64,000 nucleotides of DNA from contig NZ_JBCNYA010000022.1 of assembly GCF_049727805.1 (NCBI RefSeq), positions 1 through 64,000 of the forward strand, given 5' to 3'. The stretch's first letter is position 1; every line of letters begins with the position of its first letter. Origin of the DNA: Frateuria_A sp049727805 (lineage in GTDB: Bacteria > Pseudomonadota > Gammaproteobacteria > Xanthomonadales > Rhodanobacteraceae). The position numbers and the translations under genes were made by a program. Below the pieces are notes generated by a model. It was not told the origin of the DNA. It did not search any database and worked only from the letters and a program-made list of their open reading frames with translations. Below, piece by piece: positions 1 to 8,335 of this stretch.

Positions 1-11
1 CTTTTCCGTGG

Positions 12-145
12 TTTCCCGCAAGCCTTGGCCCCTCACCCCAGCCCTCTCCCCGGAGGGGAGAGGGAGCAACCTCCGGCTTGCTCGACTTTCCCGCAAGCCT
101 TGCCCCTCACCCAGGCCTCTCCCCGCAGGGGAGAGGGGGCCAAGA
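12..145. repeat. Family A palindromic repeat, two copies in tandem
   Basis: Two direct copies about 75 bases apart share a lead-in (TTTCCCGCAAGCC) followed by CCCTCACCC and a hairpin formed by CTCTCCCC and GGGGAGAG. The same element recurs as an inverted pair at 9434-9613. It fills the gap downstream of the fliT-like gene, so it may act as a 3' hairpin for the flagellar transcript. No coding sequence is supported in bases 1-177. Confidence 0.75.
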
Positions 146-177
146 GGCGGCTCTCTCGTCAGGAAGCGGTGCCTGGC

Positions 178-462
178 TCAGCCGCCGTAGGCGGCGATCG
201 CCCGGGCGCGGTCGTGTTCGGCCTGCCACTGCCCGCCGGCGGTATCGCGCGCCTGGGTGACCAGCGCGCGCAGTTCGCGGTCCAGCGCCAGCAGGTCGCC
301 GAGCTGGCGCACGCTGTCCTCGTCCTGCGACACCGGCTGCATCACCAGCGACTGGCGTTCGGCTTCCAGCGCGACCACCTGCTCCCAGTCGCCGGTGCGG
401 GCGGCGTCGAGCATGGCGCGGGTCAGCGCCAGGGCCAGCGCCATCGGCAGTTGTTCGTTCAT
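178..462 (-). CDS. fliT: FliT-like flagellar export chaperone
   Basis: A 94-residue protein rich in Ala, Leu, Gln and Arg that looks entirely helical and has no signal peptide or membrane segment. Its ATG overlaps the fliS stop codon (ATGA), which indicates translational coupling. FliT proteins bind the filament cap protein FliD and keep it export-ready, and in enterics they also affect the master regulator. The family is poorly conserved. The call rests on size, composition and its place at the end of fliC-fliD-fliS, not on a diagnostic motif. Confidence 0.65.
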   Translation of the reverse strand: MNEQLPMALALALTRAMLDAARTGDWEQVVALEAERQSLVMQPVSQDEDSVRQLGDLLALDRELRALVTQARDTAGGQWQAEHDRARAIAAYGG

Positions 463-869
463 GCGCCGGCGCCGGCCGGGCGGCGCGCCTCGAGCGGCAC
501 CTGCACCCAGCTGTTGCGCACCTTCTGCAGCAGCGCGCTGACTTCGTCCAGCGCGGACACGTCGTTGCGCAGGTTGGCGTGCAGCAGGCGCCGGCCCATG
601 TAGTCGTAGAGCTGGTCGAGCTGGCCGACCAGCGGCGTGTCGACCTTCGGATCGAGCGCGTCGCGCAGGCCGCCGATGATCTCGATGCAGCGGCCGATCA
701 CCTCGCCCTTGGGCGCGATCTCGCCGCGCTGCATGTGCCCGCGCGCGGTGACCAGGCGCTCCAGCGCGCCGTCCATCAGCAGCGTGATCAGGCCGTGCGG
801 ATCGGCCGACTCCACGCCGCCGTGCGAGCGGACCTGCTGGTAGGCGTTGGCGCCCTGTCCGAATGCCAT
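459..869 (-). CDS. fliS: Flagellar secretion chaperone FliS
   Basis: A 136-residue helical protein. The N-terminal stretch with Ala-Tyr-Gln-Gln near residues 9-12, then Ser-Ala-Asp-Pro-His and a Leu-rich helix ending in Met-Asp-Gly-Ala, is the FliS signature. FliS wraps the C-terminal helices of flagellin in the cytoplasm, prevents early polymerisation and hands it to the export gate. Length is normal for the family. It follows fliD by 16 bases and overlaps the fliT-like gene by four, so it belongs to the same transcript. Confidence 0.95.
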   Translation of the reverse strand: MAFGQGANAYQQVRSHGGVESADPHGLITLLMDGALERLVTARGHMQRGEIAPKGEVIGRCIEIIGGLRDALDPKVDTPLVGQLDQLYDYMGRRLLHANLRNDVSALDEVSALLQKVRNSWVQVPLEARRPAGAGA

Positions 870-885
870 GGTGGGTTCCTCCGTC

Positions 886-2283
886 TTACTTGTTCTTGTT
901 CGCCGCGGTGAGCGCGTCGAATTGCTGGGTCAGGTAGCTGCTGGTGCTGTTGAGCTTGGTCAGCAGCGTGTCGAGCGTGCTGAACTGGCGCGTGTAGCGC
1001 GTGGTCAGCGCGTCCATGCGGCTGTCGAGCTCGCTCTGGCGGTCGTCCAGGTCCGACAACTGCTTGTTGAGGTTGTCGGTGCGCGTTTCCAGGATGCCGT
1101 CGCTGCCGATCCACTTGTCCAGCGCGCCGTTGAGCTTGCCGGCCAGGCCGGCGTCGCCGCCGAACAGCGAAGAGACCGCGGCGCCGCCGTTGGACAAGGC
1201 GTCGCTCAGCTTGCCGCTGTCCAGGCTCAGCGTGCCGTCCAACTGCAGGGTCGCGCCGATGTCGCTCAGCGTGCCGCCGTTGGACGTGCCGCCCATGACC
1301 GCCGCCAGCGTGCTCTTGATGCTGTTGAGCGTGGCGTCGCCGATCAGGGCGCCCGAGGTCTGGGTGGTGGCGTCGTACTTGGTCAGGTTCTTGTAGATGC
1401 CGACGAAGCTGTTGTACGTGTTGACCAGGTTGGTGACCGCGCTGGTCGCCTTGGCCGTATCGCTCGAGACCGTGACCGTGCTGGTGCCTTCGGCGGCCAG
1501 GTTGAGGGTCAGCCCGTCGATGGCGGTACTGACGGTGTTGCCGGCGCTGTGGCCCGGCAGCCCGTCGATCGTGTACTCGGCGTCCTGCGCCGCATCGATG
1601 ACGGTGAGGCCGTTGCCGGAAGCCGCGTTGGGGTCGTAGCCGAGCGCGGAGAGGCCGCCGTCGCCGCCGCTGGCGCTCACGCTGAAGCCGTTGTCCGCAC
1701 CGGTGCGGGTGCCGCGCAGCACGAGGTGCGCGCCGTCGGTGCCGGTGACGATGGTGGCGCTGACGCCGGGGTTGTCGGACGACTGGTTGATCGCGTCGCG
1801 GATCTGCGCGAGCGAGGCGTGCGCCGAGTCGATGTCCAGGCTCATCTGCTGGTCGCCGACGGCGATCGTCAGCGTGCCCGTGCCGACCGTCGCGTCGCTG
1901 TCGGCGAACGCGCCGGACGACGCTTTCATGGCGCCGGCGAGCTTGGTCACCGCGATCGTGTAGCTGCCGTTGACCGCGTCGGTGCGGGCGGTGGCGGAAA
2001 GCACGTCGCTGTCGCCCACGGCGACCGCATGTGCCGCCAGGGCGCTTCCGTCGCTCAGCGAAGCCAGCGCCGACTTCAGCGCCGAAAGCGCTGCGCTGAC
2101 CTGGCCGAGGGCCGAGATCTGCGTCTGCGCCTTGGTGGCCTGGGCGGTGATCTGGTCCTGCTGGGGCTTCTTCTTGGCCGCCACCAGCTGGCTGACCAGG
2201 CTGTCGACGTCGAGTCCGGATCCGATGCCTGCGGCGGAGAAGAGCGCGCTGGAGGAACTGCTGGAGCCGACGGTGATGGCCAT
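886..2283 (-). CDS. fliD: Flagellar filament capping protein FliD
   Basis: A 465-residue hook-associated protein 2. The N-terminus shows the FliD pattern Gly-Ile-Gly-Ser-Gly-Leu-Asp-Val-Asp-Ser-Leu-Val at residues 19-30, followed by a Lys-rich turn. The C-terminus is a long coiled coil (about residues 395-455) ending in Tyr-Leu-Thr-Gln-Gln-Phe. The pentameric cap sits at the filament tip and folds incoming flagellin. The middle is Ala/Gly/Thr/Ser-rich and variable, as usual. It lies 68 bases after fliC with a hairpin between them, so part of its expression may be read-through from the fliC promoter. Confidence 0.96.
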   Translation of the reverse strand: MAITVGSSSSSSALFSAAGIGSGLDVDSLVSQLVAAKKKPQQDQITAQATKAQTQISALGQVSAALSALKSALASLSDGSALAAHAVAVGDSDVLSATARTDAVNGSYTIAVTKLAGAMKASSGAFADSDATVGTGTLTIAVGDQQMSLDIDSAHASLAQIRDAINQSSDNPGVSATIVTGTDGAHLVLRGTRTGADNGFSVSASGGDGGLSALGYDPNAASGNGLTVIDAAQDAEYTIDGLPGHSAGNTVSTAIDGLTLNLAAEGTSTVTVSSDTAKATSAVTNLVNTYNSFVGIYKNLTKYDATTQTSGALIGDATLNSIKSTLAAVMGGTSNGGTLSDIGATLQLDGTLSLDSGKLSDALSNGGAAVSSLFGGDAGLAGKLNGALDKWIGSDGILETRTDNLNKQLSDLDDRQSELDSRMDALTTRYTRQFSTLDTLLTKLNSTSSYLTQQFDALTAANKNK

Positions 2284-2302
2284 GGTCTTGGAATCCTTTT
2301 AT

Positions 2303-2336
2303 GGGAAGGGCGGCCGTGTCGCCACGGCCGCCTCCC
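2303..2336 (-). terminator. Hairpin between fliC and fliD
   Basis: CGGCCGTG and CACGGCCG form a perfect eight-base-pair stem with a four-base loop, extended by GGG/CCC-type pairs. On the minus strand only ATAAAAGG follows, with no run of T. It is therefore more likely an attenuator or mRNA-stabilising hairpin that raises fliC over fliD than a full terminator. Confidence 0.5.
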
Positions 2337-2351
2337 GTGTGGTTGCCGCTG

Positions 2352-3779
2352 TTACTGCAGCAGCTTCAGCACGCTCTGCGTGGTGGAGTTGGCCTGCGCC
2401 AGCACCGAGACACCGGCCTGCTGCAGGATGTTCGCGCTGGACATGTTGGCCGTCTCGGCCGCGAAGTCGGCGTCCTGGATCTGGCTGCGCGACGAATCGA
2501 GGTTCTGCGAGATGGTCTGCAGGTTGGCGATCGTCGAATCGAAGCGGTTCTGCACCGCACCCAGGTCGCTGCGGATCGAGCTGATCGACTGCAGGGCCGA
2601 GTCGATGCGGTTGATCACGTCGTTGGCACCGGACACCGTCTTGACGTCCACGCCGCTGAGCGAGCCGGAGGCCGTCGTGGTGCCCATGGTGAAGCCCATC
2701 GAGGTGTTCGCGCCCGCCAGCACCAGGTCATCCTGCGAGTCGATCTTCACCTTGCCGGTGTCGTCCAGGTAGGCCGACACGCCGCTGATGCCCTTGCTGT
2801 TGATCGCGTCGACCAGCGACTTGGAATCGGCGAAGGTACCGGTGATGGCAGTGCCGTTGATGCTGAAGTCGCCGGCGGCGAGCGTCAGGCTGGAGGCCGT
2901 GCCCGCCACTGCGTCGGCGCCGCTGGTGTTGCCGGTGATGAACGCCGCGTCGGTGCCGCCCACCGTGATCGCGCTGGCGGTGCCGGTCGCGGTCGTGGTG
3001 ATGGTGAAGCCATCGGTGCCGCTGGCGGCGACCGTGTACGCGCCGGAAGCGCTGGCATCCAACTGCGCCTGGATGTCGGTGACCATCGCGGCCTGGTCGG
3101 CGTACGCCGTGGTCAGCGAGACCGCGTTGCCGTCGATCGTGAAGTCCTGGTTGGTGGTGCTGAAGTCGACGCCGCTGCCGTTGGCGGCGGTGGCCACCGA
3201 CGCGGTCGCGGCGCTGCCGCCGCTCGAGAAGGCGCCGCTGATGTCGCTGGACGCCGTGGCGATCGCGCCGATGTCCGAAGCGCGGGTGCCCTTGGTAAGG
3301 TCGACCGAGATGGTCTCGCCGACGTTGGCGCCGACCTGGAAGGCGGCCTGGCCGAACGAGCCGTCCAGCACGTGGCGGCCATTGAAGGTGGTCTGCTGCG
3401 AGATGCGGGTCACTTCCGCCAGGCGCTGCTGCACTTCGGCGTCCAGCGCGGAGCGGTCGGAATCGGAGTTGGTCGCGTTGGCCGACTGCACGGCCAGCTC
3501 GCGGATGCGCTGCAGGTTGTTGGTGACCTCGTCCAGCGCCGACTCGGTGGTCTGCGACAGGGAGATACCGTCGTTGGCGTTGCGCACGGCCTGGTTCAGG
3601 CCGTTGATCTGGGTGGTGAAGCGGGTGGCGATGGCCAGGCCCGCGGCATCGTCCTTGGCGCTGTTGATGCGCATGCCGGAGGACAGGCGCGCAATGGCGG
3701 TGGACAGCTTGCTCTGCGACTTCGCCAGATTGGTTTGCGCATTCAGCGAGCTGATGTTGGTGAGAACGCTCATGACCAT
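2352..3779 (-). CDS. fliC: Flagellin FliC
   Basis: A 475-residue flagellin. The conserved N-terminal D0/D1 region (about residues 3-140, with Leu-Ser-Ser-Gly-Met-Arg-Ile-Asn and Ala-Lys-Asp-Asp-Ala-Ala-Gly) and C-terminal D1/D0 region (about 390-475, ending Val-Leu-Lys-Leu-Leu-Gln) assemble the filament. The centre is a Thr/Ala/Gly/Ser-rich variable domain containing a flagellin hook-IN type segment near residues 295-340. Two in-frame ATGs are six bases apart; the first has GGAG eight bases upstream and was chosen. A sigma-28 promoter lies about 90 bases upstream. It is the only flagellin gene in the window. Confidence 0.97.
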   Translation of the reverse strand: MVMSVLTNISSLNAQTNLAKSQSKLSTAIARLSSGMRINSAKDDAAGLAIATRFTTQINGLNQAVRNANDGISLSQTTESALDEVTNNLQRIRELAVQSANATNSDSDRSALDAEVQQRLAEVTRISQQTTFNGRHVLDGSFGQAAFQVGANVGETISVDLTKGTRASDIGAIATASSDISGAFSSGGSAATASVATAANGSGVDFSTTNQDFTIDGNAVSLTTAYADQAAMVTDIQAQLDASASGAYTVAASGTDGFTITTTATGTASAITVGGTDAAFITGNTSGADAVAGTASSLTLAAGDFSINGTAITGTFADSKSLVDAINSKGISGVSAYLDDTGKVKIDSQDDLVLAGANTSMGFTMGTTTASGSLSGVDVKTVSGANDVINRIDSALQSISSIRSDLGAVQNRFDSTIANLQTISQNLDSSRSQIQDADFAAETANMSSANILQQAGVSVLAQANSTTQSVLKLLQ

Positions 3780-3869
3780 GGGAATGTCTCCGTCTAGGGT
3801 CTTTGATGCCGTTGGTTCGGCGGTGGTAGTCAGCGGGATGCCGATTGGAACACCGCCGCCTCAGACCCT

Positions 3870-3896
3870 TTTTCGACTTCCCCCGTGGAAACTTGA
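3870..3896 (-). promoter_or_regulatory. Sigma-28 (FliA) promoter of fliC
   Basis: Read on the minus strand the site is TCAAGTTT, 11 bases, GTCGAAAA. The FliA consensus is TAAAGTTT, 11 bases, GCCGATAA, and the spacer is exact. It would start transcription about 85 bases before the fliC ATG, giving the late-class control expected for flagellin. Confidence 0.85.
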
Positions 3897-3930
3897 GTAC
3901 ACCCTGTTGACTTTTTTTGCGCCGCGTTTT

Positions 3931-5121
3931 TCAGCGCAGGTAATCGAACAGCGACATGTTCTGCAGCTTGCTGAAGGTGAGCTGCGCGGCCTGCAGCGCG
4001 GAGCTCTGCAGGCTCAGCTTGCTCACCGCGTCGTAGTAGTTGAGATCCTGCGTATCGGACAGCGCGGTCTTGTACTGCAGCGTGAGGTCGTCGTTGAGCG
4101 ACCCCTGCTGGTCGAGCGCGTTCATGCGTGCGCCGACCGCTGCGCGCGTGCGGGTGATCGAGCCGATCGCCTGGTCGAGGTTGGCCAGTTGTCCGTTGAG
4201 CGCGTTCTGCATGTCCGCGCCGCCGGTGTTGGCCTGCGTGAAGTTGGCGATGATGCCGTCCATCGTGTCGAACACGCTCTGTGTCGACGACGGCGCCACG
4301 TTGAAGCTGTCGCCCGCGGCAGGCGTGCCGGAGAAGGCCACCTGCACGCCCTTGAAGGCGACCATGCCGCCCTTCTGCGTGTCGTAGCTGCCGCTGGTCA
4401 CCAGCGCACCGCCGCCGTCGCGCACCTCGTAGGTGCCAGGCGCAGTGAAGGTGACCTGATAGCTGCCGCCGTCCCACGCCGTCGCGTCGACCACGCTGGA
4501 GGCGCCGGCGACTGCGCTGCCGGTGTTGCCGGCGGCGGCACCCACGGCAAACGTACCGTTGCCGGTGGGAATGCCCATGAAGATCGCGCTGCCCGGATCG
4601 CCGGTGGCCACCTGCAGGCCCGGGCCGGCGGCGACCATGCGCTGCCCCTGGTCGCCCACGTAGCTCACGCTGCCCTGCGAGACGAACGGCTGCGCGCCGG
4701 TGCGGTTGCCGGCGAAGATGTAGTCGCCCTGCGAATCCTTGCTGTTGGCGATGCCCAGCAGCTGCCCGCGCAATTGCACCAGCTCGGCGGCGATGTCGGC
4801 GCGCGACTCGTCGGTCTGGGTGGCGTTCATGCCCTGCAGGGTGAGCGTGCGCACGCGGTCGAGCACGTCGCTGACCGACGACAGAGTCTGGTCTTCCAGC
4901 CCCAGCCGCGCATTGGCCGAGGTGATGTTGCGCTGGTACTGCGCGGTATCGGCGCCCAGATGCGTCAGCTCGACTGCGCGCGCGGCGCCGACCGGATCGT
5001 CCGAGGGCTGGTTGATGCGTTTGCCGGTGCCCATCTGGGTCTGGATGTCGGACAGGTCGCCCTGCCGCTCCATCATGGTGTTGACCGACTGCTGCTGCAT
5101 CCAGCTGGTGGAAACTCGCAT
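3931..5121 (-). CDS. flgL: Hook-filament junction protein FlgL
   Basis: A 396-residue flagellin-like protein. The N-terminus carries Met-Gly-Thr-Gly-Lys-Arg-Ile-Asn-Gln-Pro-Ser-Asp-Asp-Pro-Val-Gly, the FlgL version of the flagellin D1 motif, and the C-terminus is a helical partner strand ending in Leu-Phe-Asp-Tyr-Leu-Arg. FlgL forms the second of two rings joining hook to filament. It follows flgK by 11 bases in the usual flgK-flgL order, and is separated from fliC by the fliC promoter. Confidence 0.96.
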   Translation of the reverse strand: MRVSTSWMQQQSVNTMMERQGDLSDIQTQMGTGKRINQPSDDPVGAARAVELTHLGADTAQYQRNITSANARLGLEDQTLSSVSDVLDRVRTLTLQGMNATQTDESRADIAAELVQLRGQLLGIANSKDSQGDYIFAGNRTGAQPFVSQGSVSYVGDQGQRMVAAGPGLQVATGDPGSAIFMGIPTGNGTFAVGAAAGNTGSAVAGASSVVDATAWDGGSYQVTFTAPGTYEVRDGGGALVTSGSYDTQKGGMVAFKGVQVAFSGTPAAGDSFNVAPSSTQSVFDTMDGIIANFTQANTGGADMQNALNGQLANLDQAIGSITRTRAAVGARMNALDQQGSLNDDLTLQYKTALSDTQDLNYYDAVSKLSLQSSALQAAQLTFSKLQNMSLFDYLR

Positions 5122-5132
5122 GGCTGGACCCC

Positions 5133-7004
5133 TTAGCCCTTGAACGCGCCGAGCAGCGCGTTGAACACGGTGTTGGCGGCGGTGATGATCTGCGCCGATG
5201 CCTGGTAGGCCTGCTGGTAGCGCACCAGGTTGGCCGCTTCCTCGTCCATGTTCACGCCGCTGACGCTCTGCTGCGCGGCCATCGCCTGGTTGTAGACGGC
5301 CGTCTGCGTGGTGGCCGCGTCGTCCGCCAGCGAGCCGGCGCTGCCGACCTGGCCGACCAGTTGCCCGTAGGCGCCGCCGACGCTGGTGGCGCCGCCGTCG
5401 AGCACGCCCAGGTTGGCCACCGCGCCGAGCTTGAGCGCGTTGGAGTTGTCGCCGCGCGCGTTGGTGTTGGCCTGCACGCTGAAGCTGTCGCCGGCGGCGG
5501 GCGCGCCGTCGAGCGCGAGGCTCCAGCCGTTGTGCACGATCGGCGTGCCGGGGGTGAAGGTCTGCGCCGGACCGCCATCGATGCTGTAGCTGGTCGGCGA
5601 GGAGAACACGATGCTCGAGGCGGTGAACAGGTTCGCATCCGTGCCGTCGGCGACGGAAAGCGCACCCACGCTGCCGGTGCCGGTGTTCACCGTTGCCGCG
5701 CTGCCGAGCAGCGGCGCGGCGGCGGCGATCCTGTTCGGATCGGTGATCGCCACGCTGACGCTGCCCGCGGCGTTGCGGCTGGGCTGGATGCGGAAGCTGT
5801 CGCCGGCGCTGGCCGCGCCGCCGCCGACCACGAAACTCAAGCCGCCGGCCTTGAACGGATCGGCGGCGGTGCCGGTGCCGGTCATCGCGACCGTGGCGCC
5901 GCTGCCGTCCTTGAGGTTCCAGGCGCTGCCGTCGAAGGACAAGACGTAGTCCTGGCTGCCCAGCGCGCCGAGATCGTTGATGCCGGCCGTGACCGTGGCG
6001 CTGCCGGCGTTGCCGCTGGCCGCCTGCACGGCGGGGCCGGCGACGTTGAAGAAGGTGCCGCCGAGCTGGCCGTTGAGATCCACGCCCTGCGCGTGCTGGT
6101 CGTTGAAGGCGTCGGCCATCGCCAGCGCGGCGCGGCCTAGCTGGTTCTGCGCTGGGTCGAGCACGTTGCTGCGGAAGTCCAGCAGCGCGCCCAGCGTGCC
6201 GCCGCCGATCCGCCCGCTCAGCACCGCGCCGGTGCCCTTGTCGACCACTTCCAGCCGGGTCGCATCGTAGGCGTTCGGCGCGGTGCCCAGTTCGTAGGAC
6301 TGCGTGCCGCTGACCAGCGCCTGGCCGTTGCCGACGAAGACGCTCAACGTGCCGTCGCCCTGCTTGGCCACGCTGATGCCCACTTCGCCGGAGAGCTTCT
6401 TGATCAGCGCGTCACGCTGGTCGAGCAGGTCGGACGGCTCGCCGCCGGTGGACGCACGGATGCGCTCGTTGAGCTTGGCGATCGCGGCGCTGTCGGAATT
6501 GATCGAGGCGACGGTGTCGGTGAGCTGGCGCTGCACCTGGCCGTCCAGGCTGTTGAACTGGCCGGACAGCGCGCGGAAGGTGCTCGCCAGCGCACCGGCG
6601 CGGGCCAGCAGCACGCCGCGCGCGGAAGCGTCGGCCGGCGCGTTGGCGACGTCCTGCACGGCGCCGAAGAAGGTATCCAGCGAACTCTGCAGGTTGCTGC
6701 TGCCGGAGAGCTGGTTGTTGAGCTGGTCGGTCAGCGCCTGGTAGGCATCGGCGCGGCCCTTGGAGGAAGACGCCGACCACAGCGCGGTATTGAGGTACTG
6801 GCTGTAGGCGCGCTGCACCGCCTGGGTGTCCACGCCGGTGCCCACGTAGTAGCGCCCCTCGGCCTGCGGCGCTCGCGCGGCGAAGGTCACCTGCTGGCGG
6901 CTGTAGCCGTCGGTGTTGGCGTTGGAGACGTTGTGGCCGGTGGTGCTCAGGCCCACCTGCGCGGCAAGCAGGCCGGAGACGCCGGTCGAAAGCAGGTCAG
7001 CCAT
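5133..7004 (-). CDS. flgK: Hook-associated protein FlgK
   Basis: A 623-residue protein with the axial-protein N-terminal motif (Gly-His-Asn-Val-Ser-Asn-Ala-Asn-Thr-Asp-Gly-Tyr at residues 23-34) and a C-terminal helix containing Val-Arg-Tyr-Gln-Gln-Ala-Tyr-Gln-Ala-Ser-Ala. It forms the first junction ring on the hook. The long Ala/Gly-rich middle is typical. It is 216 bases from flgJ, with a family B repeat in the gap. I found no sigma-54 or sigma-28 motif directly upstream, so it may be read through from flgJ or use a promoter I cannot recognise. Confidence 0.96.
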   Translation of the reverse strand: MADLLSTGVSGLLAAQVGLSTTGHNVSNANTDGYSRQQVTFAARAPQAEGRYYVGTGVDTQAVQRAYSQYLNTALWSASSSKGRADAYQALTDQLNNQLSGSSNLQSSLDTFFGAVQDVANAPADASARGVLLARAGALASTFRALSGQFNSLDGQVQRQLTDTVASINSDSAAIAKLNERIRASTGGEPSDLLDQRDALIKKLSGEVGISVAKQGDGTLSVFVGNGQALVSGTQSYELGTAPNAYDATRLEVVDKGTGAVLSGRIGGGTLGALLDFRSNVLDPAQNQLGRAALAMADAFNDQHAQGVDLNGQLGGTFFNVAGPAVQAASGNAGSATVTAGINDLGALGSQDYVLSFDGSAWNLKDGSGATVAMTGTGTAADPFKAGGLSFVVGGGAASAGDSFRIQPSRNAAGSVSVAITDPNRIAAAAPLLGSAATVNTGTGSVGALSVADGTDANLFTASSIVFSSPTSYSIDGGPAQTFTPGTPIVHNGWSLALDGAPAAGDSFSVQANTNARGDNSNALKLGAVANLGVLDGGATSVGGAYGQLVGQVGSAGSLADDAATTQTAVYNQAMAAQQSVSGVNMDEEAANLVRYQQAYQASAQIITAANTVFNALLGAFKG

Positions 7005-7053
7005 GGGGGTTTTCCGTTCTTATGGCGCACGGATAGGAGGGTCGAGGCAAGCT

Positions 7054-7180
7054 CGCCCCCTTCCGCCCTTCGGGCACCTTCCCCCGTGGAACGGGGGAAG
7101 GATTCGAGTGGCCGCCTACCGAGCCTTCCCCCGTTCCACGGGGGAAGGTGCCGACAGGCGGATGGAGGGGGCCTTGCGGG
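7054..7180. repeat. Family B palindromic repeat, between flgK and flgJ
   Basis: Two half-elements in opposite orientation: one with CCGCCCTTCGGGCACCTTCC and a CCCCCG/CGGGGG hairpin, the other with its own hairpin followed by GAAGGTGCCGACAGGCGGAT. The arrangement resembles a REP doublet. It interrupts an otherwise tight flagellar gene string. Confidence 0.8.
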
Positions 7181-7220
7181 GAGGCATGCGTCATGCCTGC
7201 TGTGACGGCAACTTGACGCC

Positions 7221-8318
7221 TCACTTGAATGTCCCCGCGTCCAGCGCCGCCAGCGCCTCGCGCATCTGCGGGCTGTTGGCGATCGCGGTGAGCTTGGCGG
7301 CGTAGGCCGGGTCGGTGGCGTAGCCGCCGCGGCTCAGCGCGTGGGCGAAGCCGGCGACGTTCTCGCCCTGCCCCAGCGCGCGGGCGTAGCGCGGGTTGTC
7401 CGAAAGCATCCGCGCGTAATCGGCGAAGGCCTGTCCGGGATTGTCGTAGGCGCGGAAGTTGTCGCGCTTGCGCACCGCCACGCCGCCTTCGTATTCGAGC
7501 GTCGGTACGCTGACCTTGTCGCCGTCCCAGCCGCCGCCGGCCTTGATGCCGAACAGGTTGAAGCTGCTGGAGCCGTCGTGCCGGTGCGGCAGGTGCTTGC
7601 CCCAGCCGGTCTCCAGCGCGGCCTGCGCCAGCAGCGCGCGCACCGAGACGCCGAGCTTGTCGGCCGCGGCCTGCGCGTGCGGCGCCATCGCCTGCACGAA
7701 GCCGACCGGGTCGCCCGGGATGAACTTGCTGACGACGTTCGCCGCACCCTGGGCCAGCTTGCCCAGCGTGGCGCGCCAGTCCTGCGCGGCACCGGCATCG
7801 GCGGTGAGCTGCAGCAGGCCGTCGCCCTGGGCGTCGGTACCTTCGCCCAGGTGCAGCAACGCGCGGGTGCCGGCCTCGGCGCCGGCGGCGAGCGGGCCGA
7901 ACAGGCTGGCGGCGGCGCCTCCCGGCAGCGCGCCGACGGCGACGCTGGCGAGCAGCGCCTTGTCATCGGTGGCCGGCGCGGCCTTGGGCTCGGCGTCCTT
8001 GCCGCCGAGCTGGCGCACCAGCATGCGGGCAATCCCCAGGCCGTTGTTGCCCTGCGAGAGCGACAGCGAAAGCTGCTGGTCGAACAGGTCGCGGTAGGCC
8101 TTGCCCTGCTCGCTGTCGCCCATGGCGTTGTCGCCGAAGCTGGCGTTCGCCTCGCGCATGGACTTGAGCATCATCTGGGTGAAGATCGCCTCGAACTGTT
8201 TGGCGACCTTCGGCAGCGCCGCCTTGCCGTCGTCCTGCGCCTGCGCGCGCAACTGGTTGAACCCGGACAGGTCGGTCCAGGTGTCGAGCGCGGGCAAGTT
8301 GGCGTTGGCGGGCGTCAT
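7221..8318 (-). CDS. flgJ: Peptidoglycan hydrolase and rod-cap protein FlgJ
   Basis: A 365-residue two-domain protein. Residues about 35-95 are the rod-binding domain (Lys-Gln-Phe-Glu-Ala-Ile-Phe, Leu-Lys-Ser-Met-Arg). Residues about 215-355 are a glucosaminidase domain with the catalytic-type Glu in Ala-Leu-Glu-Thr-Gly-Trp-Gly-Lys. FlgJ caps the growing rod in the periplasm and opens the peptidoglycan. A linker of about 100 residues rich in Ala and Gly separates the domains. The ATG opening Met-Thr-Pro-Ala-Asn was chosen; upstream sequence in the same frame is flgI antiphase and not part of the protein. Confidence 0.95.
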   Translation of the reverse strand: MTPANANLPALDTWTDLSGFNQLRAQAQDDGKAALPKVAKQFEAIFTQMMLKSMREANASFGDNAMGDSEQGKAYRDLFDQQLSLSLSQGNNGLGIARMLVRQLGGKDAEPKAAPATDDKALLASVAVGALPGGAAASLFGPLAAGAEAGTRALLHLGEGTDAQGDGLLQLTADAGAAQDWRATLGKLAQGAANVVSKFIPGDPVGFVQAMAPHAQAAADKLGVSVRALLAQAALETGWGKHLPHRHDGSSSFNLFGIKAGGGWDGDKVSVPTLEYEGGVAVRKRDNFRAYDNPGQAFADYARMLSDNPRYARALGQGENVAGFAHALSRGGYATDPAYAAKLTAIANSPQMREALAALDAGTFK

Positions 8319-8335
8319 GTTTCCGTCGCGCGTAG

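Noticed and set aside
2284..2351. Search for a sigma-54 or sigma-28 promoter before fliD
   Set aside because: Neither TGGCAC-5-TTGC nor a FliA-type motif is present; only a hairpin is seen, so read-through from fliC is more likely.
847..2772. Long plus-strand open frame opposite fliD and fliC
   Set aside because: It is antisense to two certain genes, has an Arg/Val/Gly/Ala-rich translation typical of GC-rich reverse frames, and no domain.
7005..7220. Short open frames in the flgK-flgJ gap
   Set aside because: They consist of the family B repeat and differ only by its reading frames.
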